A DNA stretch of 64,000 bases, taken from Sphingomonas sp. (lineage in GTDB: Bacteria; Pseudomonadota; Alphaproteobacteria; Sphingomonadales; Sphingomonadaceae). Made by a program: the position numbers and the translations under genes. This document shows positions 45,612 to 55,303 of the stretch, piece after piece. The number at the start of each line of letters is the position of its first letter. Positions within the stretch are counted from its first letter, which is position 1. The stretch spans positions 113,263 to 177,262 of the forward strand of contig NZ_JAIXHL010000009.1 of NCBI RefSeq assembly GCF_030145815.1. The letters are read 5' to 3'. Under the pieces are notes generated by a model that saw only the letters and a program-made list of their open reading frames with translations, did not search any database and had not been told where the DNA came from.

Positions 45612-46684
45612 TACTTGGTCCCCTTGCCGCACGCGGCGGCGCTCAACAGGTCGTGCGAGAAACCCGCGCCCTGCCACACTTCACCAAAGGCAAAGGGGGC
45701 GCGGTCCGAAAAGACGATCACCACGCGACGAATGTCCGGCAGGATGAAGTTGCGAACCTCGATTCCCCCCACGCCACCGCGTCGCTCGACGATCCGCACC
45801 GGCTTGGCGCACCCCTTGAGCGGTGCTTCGAACACCCATTGGCCGAGCGCCATATAGCCGAGCGCGGGATCGCCCTGCCAAAGCGTTGCCAGCGCATCCG
45901 GCGGGATCAGCCTCCCCTCCATCAGCGCAATGTCGAATTTCGCCAGCGCGTCGGTCGAGCCATACAGCCCTGCCGCAGCACCATAGCTGGCGAGGTCGAT
46001 CGCCGGCTCGGGCTTGCCATCGATCGTGCCCATCCGCGTAAACGCTTCCCCCGGATAAGCGGCAAGAAAGTCGATCTCGAGCGGCTTGGCGATGCGTTCG
46101 TCGACGAGCGTTGCCCAGCTCTTGCCGGTCACCGCCTCAAGCAGCGCGCCGAGCACCAGATAGTCGCAATTATTGTAGGACCAGTTTCCCCCCGGCGTCC
46201 CCTTGACCGGCCCCGCGCAATAGCCGGTCAGCGGATCGCGGCTCCCGGTATAGCCCGGCTGATAATAGGATGGGAAACCGCTCGTTCCCGCCGGGCTGTC
46301 GTCGGGATTAGGCAAACCCGAGCGATGCTGCAGCAATTGGCGCACCGTCACCGTAGCGGCATTCGCGCTGCGGAACTTGGGCAGATAGGTGGCGATCGGG
46401 CGATCAAGGTCGATCCGGCCCTTGGCGACTTCCTGCATCACCAACACCGCGACAACCTGCTTGGTCACCGATGCCCAGCGCCACGTCGCGCCATCATCAC
46501 CACCGCGAAAGGGCTGTGGGAGCAAGCCGACATAGCCCCAGCCGCCGCCCTCCGGGTCGGCAATCTGGATATCGCCGCTGAACGCCGGATCCTCGACCAA
46601 TTTAGCGAGCGCGCGCTCATCGACCGGCGGCGCGGTTTGCACCGCGGTTGCCTGCATCAGCAGAGCTGCAAGCGCAGCGTTCAC
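45611..46684 (-). CDS. Beta-lactamase-fold serine hydrolase (class C type)
   Basis: A 357-residue protein of the serine beta-lactamase/penicillin-binding superfamily. SxxK is SVTK (Ser 72, Lys 75), and YxN is YNN (Tyr 171, Asn 173). A third motif of KTG type is not clear; HSG/GGVGG near residue 305 may replace it. The N-terminus [17 protein letters not shown] is weakly signal-like. The GTG start overlaps pyrE stop by 4 bases. More likely an esterase or D-peptidase than a clinical beta-lactamase. It sits between pyrE and pdxJ, which are often adjacent. Confidence 0.83.
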   Translation of the reverse strand: MNAALAALLMQATAVQTAPPVDERALAKLVEDPAFSGDIQIADPEGGGWGYVGLLPQPFRGGDDGATWRWASVTKQVVAVLVMQEVAKGRIDLDRPIATYLPKFRSANAATVTVRQLLQHRSGLPNPDDSPAGTSGFPSYYQPGYTGSRDPLTGYCAGPVKGTPGGNWSYNNCDYLVLGALLEAVTGKSWATLVDERIAKPLEIDFLAAYPGEAFTRMGTIDGKPEPAIDLASYGAAAGLYGSTDALAKFDIALMEGRLIPPDALATLWQGDPALGYMALGQWVFEAPLKGCAKPVRIVERRGGVGGIEVRNFILPDIRRVVIVFSDRAPFAFGEVWQGAGFSHDLLSAAACGKGTK

Positions 46685-47265
46685 GCCGCCGCCCGGCTGC
46701 CCGGCTTGATCGCCGGGATCGCCGCCAGCTCGGGGGGGAGCGCGTCCGCCGCGTAGCTCGGCACGTCGAGTCGGATCAGCGGAAAGAACGGGACGCCCAG
46801 ATCGGCGGTGCCGTTCGACCGATCGACCAGCGAAGCCGCTGCGATCACCTCGCCGCCGGCTTCGGCAATCGCCTTGATCGCCTCACGACTGGAGAGCCCG
46901 GTGGTGACGACGTCTTCCATCATCAGCACCTGTTGCCCGGGCGCCAAGCGAAAGCCGCGCCGCAGTTCGAAAATGCCGGTGGGGCGTTCGACGAACATCG
47001 CATCGACATCGAGCGCGCGGGCGACTTCCTGTCCCGCAATCACCCCACCCATTGCGGGGGAGACAACGGCGGTGATCCGCGAACGCAGCTCGGCGGGGAT
47101 GTTCGCCGCTACCGCCTCGGCCAGTCGCGCGGCGCGGCGCGGGTTCATCAGCACGCGCGCGCATTGCAGGTAACGCGGGCTGCGCAGCCCCGACGACAGG
47201 ATGAAATGCCCTTCCAGCAGCGCCTCTGCCGCCCGGAATTCGCCCAGCACCTCGTCTTCGGTCAC
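46681..47265 (-). CDS. pyrE: Orotate phosphoribosyltransferase PyrE
   Basis: A 194-residue enzyme joining orotate and PRPP to form OMP in pyrimidine synthesis. The PRPP-binding motif is [15 protein letters not shown], and the flexible loop region contains [16 protein letters not shown] start. Divergent from coxB with a 204-base intergenic region. The overlap with the next gene couples translation. Confidence 0.94.
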   Translation of the reverse strand: MTEDEVLGEFRAAEALLEGHFILSSGLRSPRYLQCARVLMNPRRAARLAEAVAANIPAELRSRITAVVSPAMGGVIAGQEVARALDVDAMFVERPTGIFELRRGFRLAPGQQVLMMEDVVTTGLSSREAIKAIAEAGGEVIAAASLVDRSNGTADLGVPFFPLIRLDVPSYAADALPPELAAIPAIKPGSRAAA

Positions 47266-47353
47266 GCGTCCACCCCGCTGTTGTTGTCGCCGGGCATCTA
47301 GGGTTCGGGCGGTCCCCCCGCAACTACGGTATCAAAAAGAGCAGTCGACACGC

Positions 47354-47381
47354 TTGAGGCGGACGCGCGAGGTGCTATAGG
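47354..47381 (+). promoter_or_regulatory. Candidate sigma-70-type promoter for coxBA
   Basis: A -35-like TTGAGG (47354-47359) and a -10-like TATAGG (47376-47381) are separated by 16 bases, about 90 bases before the coxB start. Each hexamer keeps four of six consensus bases. Nothing else in the pyrE-coxB gap stands out. Confidence 0.4.
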
Positions 47382-47469
47382 CCAGCCTCGACGGGCGAAT
47401 TGCGTCCGCGCGACCGGCAAAGCCGGCGCCCCCGCACAGGGGCCAGAAGGACAGGGGTTTATTGAGACG

Positions 47470-48636
47470 ATGCGCATGCATGGATTGAAGGCGATCGTGC
47501 TGGCTGCGGGCCTCGCGCTCGCCGGGGGCATGGCCCAGGCTCAGGCACCGGCCGCAGCGGCGCCCGAAGCGCCCGCGCCGGTGACGGTGGCGACTCCGGC
47601 CGCGGCTCCCGCGCCGGGTAGCCCGGTCGAGCAGGCCGCGACGGCTGCTCCCGCGGAAGCGAAGGTTGCTGATCCGACGCTCAACCCCGACGGCACGCAC
47701 AAGAACGGGCCGGTCGCGGGCGTCGGCATGCCGGTCGACGGCAAGCTCGGTATTCAGCCGCAGGCGACCAAGCTGGGCGAGAGCGCGGCCGGTTTCCACA
47801 ACAACATCCTGCTGCCGATCATCACCGCGATCTCGATCTTCGTGCTGATCCTGCTGGCGTGGACGATCGTCCGCTATCGCCGCAAGGCCAACCCGGTCCC
47901 GTCGAAGACCAGCCACAACACGCTGATCGAGATCATCTGGACCGCGGTGCCGGTGCTGATCCTCGCCTTCATCGCATGGCCGTCGATCGCGCTGCTCGCC
48001 AAGCAGTTCAAGCCGGCGCCCGACAATGCTGTGACGATCAAGGCGATCGGCAACCAATGGTATTGGTCGTATGAGTATCCCGACCATGGCGGCATTTCGA
48101 TCACCGCCAACATGCTCAAGGAAAAGAGCGAAGTTCAGGCCGGTCAGCGCTTCCGCACCGATGTCGATGGTCCGCGCCTGCTCGCGGTCGACAACCGCAT
48201 CGTCGTGCCGGTCGGCACCCCGATCCGCCTGATCGCGACCGCCAATGACGTGATCCACAGCTGGGCGGTCCCGGCATTCTGGATCAAGATGGACGCCATC
48301 CCCGGTCGCCTCAACGAAACCAGCTTCACCGTCGACAAGCCTGGCGTTTACTTCGGCCAGTGCAGCGAACTGTGCGGTGCGCGTCACGCGTACATGCCGA
48401 TCGTGGTCGAGGCGGTCGAGCCGGCCGTGTTCGCGCAGTGGGTCGCGGCCAAGGGCGGCACGATGCCGTCGGCCGCCAAGCCCTCGGCCGCCGCTCCGGC
48501 GCAGCCGGGCAGCGACGCCGCCGACGACACCGCGACCCCGGCCAACGCCATCGTCGCCACCGGCAATGCGACCGTCGAGGCGACCGAAACCGGCGCCACC
48601 ACCAATCAAGCCGCCACCGGCAACACGGACCAGTAA
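47470..48636 (+). CDS. coxB: Cytochrome c oxidase subunit II
   Basis: A 388-residue copper-A subunit that accepts electrons from cytochrome c. It has a cleavable signal, an Ala/Pro-rich region (about 20-75), two membrane helices (about 115-140 and 155-178), and a cupredoxin domain. The CuA site is CSELCGARHAYM with Cys 298, Glu 300, Cys 302, His 306 and Met 309; the first histidine is in IHSWAVP. The C-terminal 60 residues are an Ala/Thr-rich low-complexity tail. Starts the oxidase operon 4 bases before coxA. Confidence 0.95.
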   Translation: MRMHGLKAIVLAAGLALAGGMAQAQAPAAAAPEAPAPVTVATPAAAPAPGSPVEQAATAAPAEAKVADPTLNPDGTHKNGPVAGVGMPVDGKLGIQPQATKLGESAAGFHNNILLPIITAISIFVLILLAWTIVRYRRKANPVPSKTSHNTLIEIIWTAVPVLILAFIAWPSIALLAKQFKPAPDNAVTIKAIGNQWYWSYEYPDHGGISITANMLKEKSEVQAGQRFRTDVDGPRLLAVDNRIVVPVGTPIRLIATANDVIHSWAVPAFWIKMDAIPGRLNETSFTVDKPGVYFGQCSELCGARHAYMPIVVEAVEPAVFAQWVAAKGGTMPSAAKPSAAAPAQPGSDAADDTATPANAIVATGNATVEATETGATTNQAATGNTDQ

Positions 48637-48639
48637 GCC

Positions 48640-50319
48640 ATGACCGACGCAGCACGCGACGCGCACGCCTTTACGGCGCATGACGACCATCACGACACGC
48701 ATGCGGACCATGTGCCGGGCTTCTTCGCCCGCTGGTTCCTGTCGACCAACCACAAGGACATCGGCACGCTCTACCTGATCTTCGCAATTCTCGCGGGGAT
48801 CATCGGTGGTGCGATTTCGGGCGTGATGCGCCTTGAGCTGGCCGAGCCGGGCATCCAGCATCTCGGCTATGTCGCCGAATTCGTGCATGGCGGTCCGCAG
48901 ACCTTCGACGAATCGCTGCACTTCTGGAACGTGCTGATCACCGCGCACGGCCTGATCATGGTGTTCTTCATGGTCATGCCCGCCATGATCGGCGGCTTCG
49001 GCAACTGGTTCGTTCCGATCATGATCGGTGCGCCGGACATGGCGTTCCCGCGCATGAACAACCTGTCCTTCTGGCTGCTCGTCCCGGCATTCGTGCTCCT
49101 GCTCGCTTCACCGTTCTTCGGCGGTGGCGCGGGGACCGGCTGGACCGTCTATGCCCCGCTCTCGACCTATGGTGAGCCGGGGCCGGCGGTGGACATGGCG
49201 ATCCTGTCGCTGCACCTTGCCGGTGCCAGCTCGATCCTGGGCGCGATCAACTTCATCACCACCATCTTCAACATGCGCGCGCCGGGCATGACCCTGCACA
49301 AGATGCCGCTGTTCGTGTGGTCGGTGCTGATCACCGCCTTCCTGCTGCTGCTCGCGCTGCCGGTTCTGGCCGCCGCGATCACGATGCTGCTGACCGATCG
49401 TAACTTCGGCACCACCTTCTATGATCCCGCCGGCGGCGGCGATCCGGTGCTGTACCAGCATCTGTTCTGGTTCTTCGGCCACCCCGAAGTGTACATCATG
49501 ATCCTGCCGGGCTTCGGCATCGTCAGCCAGATCGTGTCGACCTTCAGCCGCAAGCCGGTGTTCGGTTACCTCGGCATGGCCTATGCCATGGTAGCGATCG
49601 GCGTGGTCGGGTTCGTCGTGTGGGCGCACCACATGTTCACGACGGGCATGAGCGTAAACGTGAAGATGTACTTCACCGCCGCGACGATGATCATCGCGGT
49701 GCCGACCGGCATCAAGATCTTCTCGTGGATCGCGACGATGTGGGGCGGGTCGATGAGCTTCAAGACCCCGATGGTCTGGGCGATCGGCTTCATCTTCCTG
49801 TTCACCGTGGGCGGCGTCACCGGCGTCGTGCTCGCGAACGGCGGCGTCGACGATTACATGCACGACACCTATTATGTGGTCGCGCACTTCCACTATGTGC
49901 TCTCGCTGGGCGCGGTGTTCGGCCTGTTCGCCGGCTTCTACTACTGGTTCCCGAAGATGTTCGGAAAGATGTACAGCGAACTGCTGGGTCAGCTGCACTT
50001 CTGGGTGTTCTTCGTCGGCGTGAACGTGCTGTTCTTCCCGCAGCATTTCCTGGGCCTTCAGGGCATGCCGCGCCGCTACCCGGACTATCCGGACGCCTAT
50101 GCATACTGGAACGAGATCTCCAGCTGGGGCTATGTGATCATGCTGGCGGGTATGGCGATCTTCTTCGTCAACCTGTTCTGGTCGCTCGCCGCGGGCAAGA
50201 AGGCTCCGGACAATCCTTGGGGCGAAGGTGCAACGACGCTGGAATGGACCCTGTCCAGCCCGCCGCCGTTCCACCAGTTCGAAACCCTCCCGGTGATTGC
50301 CGACGACAAGCATCACTGA
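48640..50319 (+). CDS. coxA: Cytochrome c oxidase subunit I
   Basis: A 559-residue heme-copper subunit with 12 helices. Visible motifs include [15 protein letters not shown] (low-spin heme a ligand region), [16 protein letters not shown] (CuB-His with the cross-linked His-Tyr and heme a3), and [14 protein letters not shown] (heme ligands). The YIMILPG-type D/K-channel environment places it with A-type (aa3) oxidases. Follows coxB by 3 bases and ends just before a strong terminator. Confidence 0.96.
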   Translation: MTDAARDAHAFTAHDDHHDTHADHVPGFFARWFLSTNHKDIGTLYLIFAILAGIIGGAISGVMRLELAEPGIQHLGYVAEFVHGGPQTFDESLHFWNVLITAHGLIMVFFMVMPAMIGGFGNWFVPIMIGAPDMAFPRMNNLSFWLLVPAFVLLLASPFFGGGAGTGWTVYAPLSTYGEPGPAVDMAILSLHLAGASSILGAINFITTIFNMRAPGMTLHKMPLFVWSVLITAFLLLLALPVLAAAITMLLTDRNFGTTFYDPAGGGDPVLYQHLFWFFGHPEVYIMILPGFGIVSQIVSTFSRKPVFGYLGMAYAMVAIGVVGFVVWAHHMFTTGMSVNVKMYFTAATMIIAVPTGIKIFSWIATMWGGSMSFKTPMVWAIGFIFLFTVGGVTGVVLANGGVDDYMHDTYYVVAHFHYVLSLGAVFGLFAGFYYWFPKMFGKMYSELLGQLHFWVFFVGVNVLFFPQHFLGLQGMPRRYPDYPDAYAYWNEISSWGYVIMLAGMAIFFVNLFWSLAAGKKAPDNPWGEGATTLEWTLSSPPPFHQFETLPVIADDKHH

Positions 50320-50341
50320 GGTCGGTCACGACTGAAACACG

Positions 50342-50378
50342 AAACGCCCCGGGGGAAACTCCGGGGCGTTTTGGTTTT
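50342..50378 (+). terminator. Intrinsic terminator after coxBA
   Basis: AAACGCCCCGG (50342-50352) pairs perfectly with CCGGGGCGTTT (50361-50371), an 11-bp stem with an 8-base loop, followed by TTTTGGTTTT. It lies 23 bases after the coxA stop and 17 before the convergent arsR stop. It should terminate coxBA, so ctaB and later genes need another promoter. Confidence 0.88.
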
Positions 50379-50394
50379 ACGGTCGTGTCCCAGC

Positions 50395-50715
50395 CTATTC
50401 GCTGTCGCGTTTGCGATCCCGCGCGATCCGCGCGCTCTCCGCTTTCAGCGGGCGTGACACTGGGCAAACCTGCTGCACATAGCCATTCAGCGTGTTTGCC
50501 AGCGCGTCCGGCACGAGCCGATAATAGACATATTGCCCGCGCTTCTCGCTGCTGATCAGTCCAGCGTTCTCGAGGACCGACAGATGCTGCGACACCGCTG
50601 GCTTCGACATGTCGAACCGCGCGGCAATTTCCCCCGCGCTCAGCTCAGCCTCGGAAAGATAGGCGAGAATCTTGCGGCGCGGAGCCGACGCCAGTGCTTC
50701 GAAAACCTTCTGCAT
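50395..50715 (-). CDS. ArsR/SdpR-family winged-helix repressor
   Basis: A 106-residue DNA-binding protein. ATG 50715 (MQKVFEALASAPRRKIL) is chosen over a TTG three codons upstream. The HTH core is AGEIAARFDMSKPAVSQHLSVL, followed by the wing KRGQYVYYRL. The metal-sensing cysteine motif of ArsR proper (ELCVC) is absent, so it is more like SdpR/autoregulators or other non-metal sensors. It is divergent from a fatty-acid desaturase over a shared palindromic region, so it probably regulates that gene and itself. Confidence 0.88.
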   Translation of the reverse strand: MQKVFEALASAPRRKILAYLSEAELSAGEIAARFDMSKPAVSQHLSVLENAGLISSEKRGQYVYYRLVPDALANTLNGYVQQVCPVSRPLKAESARIARDRKRDSE

Positions 50716-50744
50716 CGCTGACAACCTATGGCCTCAAGCGACGG

Positions 50745-50783
50745 TTGACAATGGGAATTAGATAATTAAGTTATTACCTAATT
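50745..50783. promoter_or_regulatory. Divergent arsR/desaturase promoter with palindromic operator
   Basis: A perfect -35 TTGACA (50745-50750) for the desaturase direction precedes an AT-rich block. Within it lies a 28-bp imperfect palindrome, AATTAG at 50756-50761 and CTAATT at 50778-50783, with inner TAAT/ATTA pairing (mismatches at two positions each side). The operator overlaps the expected -10, so repressor binding should block RNA polymerase. Such long AT-rich palindromes are typical of ArsR/SmtB-family operators. Confidence 0.72.
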
Positions 50784-50801
50784 AGTTGGGAGCCGACAGC
50801 G

Positions 50802-51716
50802 ATGGCCGTGTTTGACGACGATCCACCCGTTCGCTCCATCATTGAGCTGCCCGGCTGCTCCCCCGTTGAAGGCACAGTGCGTTGGGATCCAGCGATGTCG
50901 ATCTGGAACGGCGCGATGCTCGGCATCGCGCTTGTTGGCACCCCATTGACGTTCAGTTGGAGTGCCTTTGCAGTCTTCACCGTGCTCACGGGGGCAACGT
51001 TGCTCGCGGGGCACAGCGTCGGAATGCACCGCCGATTGATTCATCGCAGTTTCGACTGTCCACAATGGCTTGAGTTCGCGTTGGTCTATGCTGGCGTTCT
51101 CGTGGGTCTGGCGGGGCCGATCGGGATGATCCGCACGCATGATCTGCGGGATTGGGCGCAACGCCAACCTGACTGCCATCCCTATCTGGCGCACCGCGAA
51201 TCGATGCTCAAAGACGCATGGTGGCAATTGCACTGCCGTCTCACCCTCGATCAACCGCCCGGCTTCGATGCCGGATCTGCAGGCGAAAGCCTGGCCTATC
51301 GCTGGCTTGAAAGGACTTGGCGCTGGCAACAGCTTCCGCTTGCCCTCGTTCTGCTCGCGATTGGCGGATGGGCGTGGGTGATCTGGGGTATCTGCCTGCG
51401 GGTCAGTATCTGTGTAACGGGCCATTGGTTCGTTGGACACCTCGCCCATCGTCGCGGGCCGCAAAGCTGGCTGGTGCGCGATGCCGGGGTGCAAGCCCAT
51501 GACGTCCCCTGGGCAGCAATCCCGACAATGGGGGAAGCGTGGCACAATAATCACCATGCATTTCCAGGCTCGGCGCGAATCGGCATCCACCCGGGCCAGA
51601 GCGACTGGGGCTATGCCTTCATCCTGCTCCTCGCCCGACTTGGGCTGGCATGGAACATTCGCACGCCCGTCGGCATGGTTGCGCGCCGGCGCAAGCTGCA
51701 ACCTGTGTTGCCCTGA
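50802..51716 (+). CDS. Membrane fatty-acid (acyl-CoA/acyl-lipid) desaturase
   Basis: A 304-residue di-iron desaturase that probably introduces a delta-9 double bond into acyl chains. His boxes are [11 protein letters not shown] (residues 71-81), HDLRDWAQ, and EAWHNNHH. Membrane segments lie at about 35-70, 90-110 and 180-210. The [16 protein letters not shown] segment is typical for a proteobacterial group. It is divergently paired with an ArsR-type regulator. It sits inside the cytochrome oxidase locus; membrane-lipid adaptation is the likely role. Confidence 0.9.
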   Translation: MAVFDDDPPVRSIIELPGCSPVEGTVRWDPAMSIWNGAMLGIALVGTPLTFSWSAFAVFTVLTGATLLAGHSVGMHRRLIHRSFDCPQWLEFALVYAGVLVGLAGPIGMIRTHDLRDWAQRQPDCHPYLAHRESMLKDAWWQLHCRLTLDQPPGFDAGSAGESLAYRWLERTWRWQQLPLALVLLAIGGWAWVIWGICLRVSICVTGHWFVGHLAHRRGPQSWLVRDAGVQAHDVPWAAIPTMGEAWHNNHHAFPGSARIGIHPGQSDWGYAFILLLARLGLAWNIRTPVGMVARRRKLQPVLP

Positions 51717-51757
51717 CCCTTCCCCCGCGCGCCAACCACGCCTATAGCGCCCCACAA

Positions 51758-52660
51758 ATGTCCGTCGCCAACCACGCCCTGACCATCCCCGCCGACTGGC
51801 GCGATTTCCTTGCGCTGACCAAGCCGCGCGTGATGAGCCTGGTCGTGTTCACCGGCCTGTGCGGCATGCTCGCCGCGCCCGTCGCGATTCATCCGGTTAT
51901 CGGCTTCACCGCGATCCTGTGCATTGCACTGGGTGCCGGTGCATCGGGCGCGCTCAATCAATGGTATGAGGCGGACCTCGACGCCAAGATGAAGCGGACG
52001 CAGAGCCGCCCGCTGCCCGCCGGGCGCATGGATCGCCAGTCGGCGCTGCATTTCGGCGTTGGTGTCGCCGCGCTGTCGGTGATCCTGATGGGGCTGGCGG
52101 TCAACTATGTCGCGGCCGGCATCCTGCTCGGGTCGATCCTGTTCTACGTGCTGATCTACACCGTCTGGCTCAAGCGCCGCACGCCGCAGAATATCGTGAT
52201 CGGCGGCGCGGCCGGGGCGTTCCCGCCGCTGATCGGCTGGGCGGCGGCGACCGGCGAGATTGCGCTGCTGCCCGTGCTGCTGTTCAGCCTCGTCTTCCTG
52301 TGGACCCCGCCGCATTTTTGGGCGCTCGCGCTGTTCGTGAAGACCGATTACGCCAATGCCGGCGTGCCCATGCTGCCCGTAGTGGCGGGGGAGCGCGCGA
52401 CGCGGATTCAGATCGGCCTCTACACGATCCCCATGGCGGTGGCGGCGGTCGCACCCTGGCCGCTCGGCCTGACCGGCAGCCTCTATGGCTGGACCTCGAT
52501 TGCGACGACCGCCTTGTTCGGCCTGCTCGCGCTGCACGTCGCGACCCGCATGGCCAGCGACGGCGACACGATGAAGCCCGAAAAGCGGCTGTTCGCCTAT
52601 TCGATCTCCTACCTCTTCATCTTGTTCGGCGCGGTTGCCGCCGATAGGATCATGGCATGA
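51758..52660 (+). CDS. ctaB: Protoheme IX farnesyltransferase CtaB (heme O synthase)
   Basis: A 300-residue membrane UbiA-type prenyltransferase making heme O for the aa3 oxidase. ATG 51758 gives [20 protein letters not shown]. The Asp-rich motifs are [16 protein letters not shown] and the second, weaker [13 protein letters not shown]. About eight helices. The stop overlaps the next gene's start by 4 bases, so the ctaB-ctaG section is one operon that needs its own promoter after the desaturase. Confidence 0.95.
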   Translation: MSVANHALTIPADWRDFLALTKPRVMSLVVFTGLCGMLAAPVAIHPVIGFTAILCIALGAGASGALNQWYEADLDAKMKRTQSRPLPAGRMDRQSALHFGVGVAALSVILMGLAVNYVAAGILLGSILFYVLIYTVWLKRRTPQNIVIGGAAGAFPPLIGWAAATGEIALLPVLLFSLVFLWTPPHFWALALFVKTDYANAGVPMLPVVAGERATRIQIGLYTIPMAVAAVAPWPLGLTGSLYGWTSIATTALFGLLALHVATRMASDGDTMKPEKRLFAYSISYLFILFGAVAADRIMA

Positions 52661-52803
52661 CCCCCGAAGACCAAGACCTGATCCGCGCCCGCCAGAAGTC
52701 GCGCGCCCGCGTGCTGGCAGTGCTGCTGTTCGCCTTCGTCATCCTGGTCTTCGCGATCAGCATCGTGAAGATCCAGATGGGCATGCCCCTTCGCGCGCAG
52801 TGA
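52657..52803 (+). CDS. Small single-pass membrane protein between ctaB and ctaG (CoxF-like)
   Basis: A 48-residue protein ([20 protein letters not shown] start) with one membrane helix (about 20-40). Its ATGA overlap with ctaB and 7-base gap to ctaG argue that it is a real operon member. Short genes in this position in alphaproteobacterial oxidase operons are annotated as CoxF-like or as oxidase assembly factors. Function is inferred from position only. Confidence 0.75.
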   Translation: MTPEDQDLIRARQKSRARVLAVLLFAFVILVFAISIVKIQMGMPLRAQ

Positions 52804-52810
52804 GTCTCCG

Positions 52811-53362
52811 ATGATCGCAGCCCTCCCTCAGGATCCCAAGCTCCGTACCGCGATGCTGGCGGTGCTCGGCGTGCTGGCGATGACCGGCCTCGCCTTTGCC
52901 AGCGTCCCGCTCTACCGCCTGTTCTGTCAGGTCACCGGCTTTGGCGGTACGACCATGCGCGCTGGTGCCGCGCCCGGCGCGGTCGACGGCAAGATCACCG
53001 TCGCGTTCGATTCCAACGTCAGCCCGGCGCTGAGCTGGCAGTTCAAGCCGGAGGTGGCGTCGGACACCATCGCCATCGGTGCGCGCGACATGGCCTTCTA
53101 CACCGCGACTAACGCCGGGACCGTGCCGATCACCGGCACCGCGACCTACAATGTCACGCCGGAGGCGGCGGGGAAGTATTTCAGCAAGATCCAGTGTTTC
53201 TGCTTCACGGAGCAGACGCTGCAGCCCGGTGAGACGGTGCGCATGCCGGTGATCTATTTCGTCGATCCGAAGATCCTGACGGATCCGGATACGAAGGACA
53301 TTCAGAAGATCACGCTCTCCTACACATTTTACCCAGTGGATTCCGCCAAGCCCAAGGGCTAG
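52811..53362 (+). CDS. ctaG: Cytochrome c oxidase assembly protein CtaG/Cox11
   Basis: A 183-residue copper chaperone that delivers copper to the CuB site of subunit I. An N-terminal membrane anchor (about 12-33) is followed by a periplasmic Ig-like domain. The copper-binding motif is KIQCFCFTEQ. SVPLYRLFCQ in the anchor region is also diagnostic. Lies 41 bases before coxC. Confidence 0.95.
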   Translation: MIAALPQDPKLRTAMLAVLGVLAMTGLAFASVPLYRLFCQVTGFGGTTMRAGAAPGAVDGKITVAFDSNVSPALSWQFKPEVASDTIAIGARDMAFYTATNAGTVPITGTATYNVTPEAAGKYFSKIQCFCFTEQTLQPGETVRMPVIYFVDPKILTDPDTKDIQKITLSYTFYPVDSAKPKG

Positions 53363-53402
53363 GGGAAGTCGCAACAACGCCAGAAACGAACAGGGACGGA
53401 CG

Positions 53403-54308
53403 ATGGCAGGCGCCAAGAACCACGACTATCACATTCTCCCGCCCAGCCCGTGGCCGATGCTCAGCTCGCTCGCCGCTCTGTGGCTGGCGGTCGGCGGCCT
53501 CATGTACATGAAGGAGCATCCGGCCGGTTTCTGGGTGATGATGTCCGGCCTTGCCGCCGTGCTGTTCTGCATGGCGTCGTGGTGGGTCGACGTGATCAAG
53601 GAAGCCAATGCCGGCGACCATACCCCGGTCGTCCAGCTGCACCTGCGCTATGGCATGATCCTGTTCATCGCGTCGGAAGTGATGTTCTTCGTCGGCTGGT
53701 TCTGGGCATGGTTCAACTATGCGCTGTTCCCCGCCGCGATCGCCGTCAGCGGCGAACATGCCAGCGTGGTCGAAGTGGCGCAGAACATTGCCGCGCAGTT
53801 CCCGCCCAAGGGCATGGAAGTGCTCGACGCGTTCCAGCTGCCGTTGCTCAACACCTTCATCCTGCTCCTCTCGGGCACCACGATCACCTGGGCGCATCAC
53901 GGCCTGATCCACAACCAGCGTGGCGGTGCCATGCGCGGCCTGTGGGGCGCGATCGGCGTGGGTGAGAATGACGTGGTGAAGAAGGGCCTGTGGCTGACGA
54001 TCATCCTCGGCCTCGTCTTCTCGGCGGTGCAGGCATATGAATATGCGCACGCCCCGTTCGTGTTCGGCAAGTCGAACTATTCGTCGGCCTTCTACATGGC
54101 GACCGGCTTCCACGGCTTCCACGTGATCGTCGGCACCATCTTCCTGATGGTCTGCCTGCTGCGCACCTATCAGGGCGATTTCACCCCGCGCCAACATTTC
54201 GGCTTCGAAGCGGCGGCCTGGTACTGGCACTTCGTCGACGTGGTGTGGCTGTTCCTCTTCGTCACCGTCTATGTGTGGGGCGGCTGGGGCGCGCCGGTCC
54301 ACGGCTGA
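53403..54308 (+). CDS. coxC: Cytochrome c oxidase subunit III
   Basis: A 301-residue membrane subunit with seven helices. Typical motifs are YHILPPSPWP, ASEVMFFVGWFWAWFN, and TGFHGFHVIVGT with FVDVVWLFLF at the end. It stabilises subunit I. The stop TGA overlaps the next gene's ATG by one base. Confidence 0.95.
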   Translation: MAGAKNHDYHILPPSPWPMLSSLAALWLAVGGLMYMKEHPAGFWVMMSGLAAVLFCMASWWVDVIKEANAGDHTPVVQLHLRYGMILFIASEVMFFVGWFWAWFNYALFPAAIAVSGEHASVVEVAQNIAAQFPPKGMEVLDAFQLPLLNTFILLLSGTTITWAHHGLIHNQRGGAMRGLWGAIGVGENDVVKKGLWLTIILGLVFSAVQAYEYAHAPFVFGKSNYSSAFYMATGFHGFHVIVGTIFLMVCLLRTYQGDFTPRQHFGFEAAAWYWHFVDVVWLFLFVTVYVWGGWGAPVHG

Positions 54309-54682
54309 TGGACCACAGCGCACCTCCGGTCACGGAGTCGGCATTCAAGGGGGCGTGTCCGCAATGCGGCGCGCCCTCTCTGTTTGCAGGCTGGGTAAAG
54401 TTCGCCGATCGCTGCCCGAACTGCGGGCTCGATTATGCCGCGTTCAATGTCGGCGATGGCCCGGCGGCGTTCCTGACCCTCATCATCGGCACGATCATCG
54501 TCGCCCTGTCGGTGTGGCTGGAACTGGCTGCCGAGCCGCCGGTCTGGCTGCACCTGCTGATCTGGCCGCCGGTGACCGTGGCGCTGGTCGTGTTCAGCCT
54601 GCGCTGGGCCAAGGGGGCGCTGCTCGCGCTCGAATATCGCAACGCCGCGCGTGAAGGGCGGCTGAAGGATCCCGAGGCGTGA
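54308..54682 (+). CDS. DUF983 protein
   Basis: A 124-residue membrane protein with two paired cysteine motifs, CPQC (about 17-20) and CPNC (37-40), forming a rubredoxin-like zinc knuckle. Two membrane helices follow (about 55-75 and 80-100). DUF983 genes are regularly placed between coxC and surf1 in alphaproteobacteria, so an oxidase assembly role is inferred. It starts at the overlap with coxC and overlaps surf1 by 4 bases. Confidence 0.88.
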   Translation: MDHSAPPVTESAFKGACPQCGAPSLFAGWVKFADRCPNCGLDYAAFNVGDGPAAFLTLIIGTIIVALSVWLELAAEPPVWLHLLIWPPVTVALVVFSLRWAKGALLALEYRNAAREGRLKDPEA

Positions 54683-55302
54683 AACTCCCGCTGTTTCCCA
54701 CGATCCTGGTCGGCCTCGCCGTCGCGGCGATGATCGGCCTCGGCATCTGGCAGCTCGACCGGCGCGGGGAAAAGGCGGTGCAGCTCGCCCGCCTGTCCGC
54801 CAACCGCGACCTGCCCGCAATGACCTTCCCCAGCCCCCCGGTCGGCGACGACCATCTGTTCCGCCGCGCCGGGCTGATGTGCCTCGAAGTTGCCAGCTGG
54901 AGCGAACAGGCCGGCCGCGACGCGACCGGCAAAAGCGGCTGGCGCCACCTCGCCGACTGCCGCACCGGGGCGGAGGGGATGAGCGTCAAGGTCGACATGG
55001 GCGTCAGCAGCGCCCCCGGCGTGAAGCCGGCATGGAAGGGTGGAGCGGTCACCGGCACCATCACCCATGCTCCCGATTCGACCCCGCTGCTCGCCTCGCT
55101 GTTCGGCAAGCGCCCGCCGCGCAACCTGATGCTCGTCGCCGACGCCCCCGCGCCGGGCCTGTCCGCCAGCGCCCCGCCCGACCCGTCGAGCGTGCCGAAC
55201 AACCACCTCGCCTACGCCGTGCAGTGGTTCCTGTTCGCGGGGATCGCGGTGGTGATCTACCTGCTCGCACTGCGGCGGCGGCGGCAGAAGAAGAAGGCTT
55301 GA
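54679..55302 (+). CDS. SURF1-family cytochrome oxidase assembly protein
   Basis: A 207-residue two-helix protein that aids heme a insertion. GTG start. N-terminal helix (about 5-25) with GIWQLDRRGEK, and C-terminal helix (about 178-198) with NNHLAYAVQWFLFAG, the SURF1 signature. The intervening soluble domain is slightly short compared with eukaryotic SURF1. Ends the oxidase operon; a large composite repeat begins one base after its stop. Confidence 0.92.
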   Translation: MKLPLFPTILVGLAVAAMIGLGIWQLDRRGEKAVQLARLSANRDLPAMTFPSPPVGDDHLFRRAGLMCLEVASWSEQAGRDATGKSGWRHLADCRTGAEGMSVKVDMGVSSAPGVKPAWKGGAVTGTITHAPDSTPLLASLFGKRPPRNLMLVADAPAPGLSASAPPDPSSVPNNHLAYAVQWFLFAGIAVVIYLLALRRRRQKKKA

Positions 55303-55303
55303 T

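Noticed and set aside
45611..46684. Acquired antibiotic beta-lactamase
   Set aside because: It has the general serine-hydrolase motifs but no clear KTG box, no mobile flanks, and is operon-embedded with housekeeping genes.
50342..50378. A riboswitch after coxA
   Set aside because: The stem plus T-run fits a simple intrinsic terminator, and no gene starts downstream on the same strand within reach.
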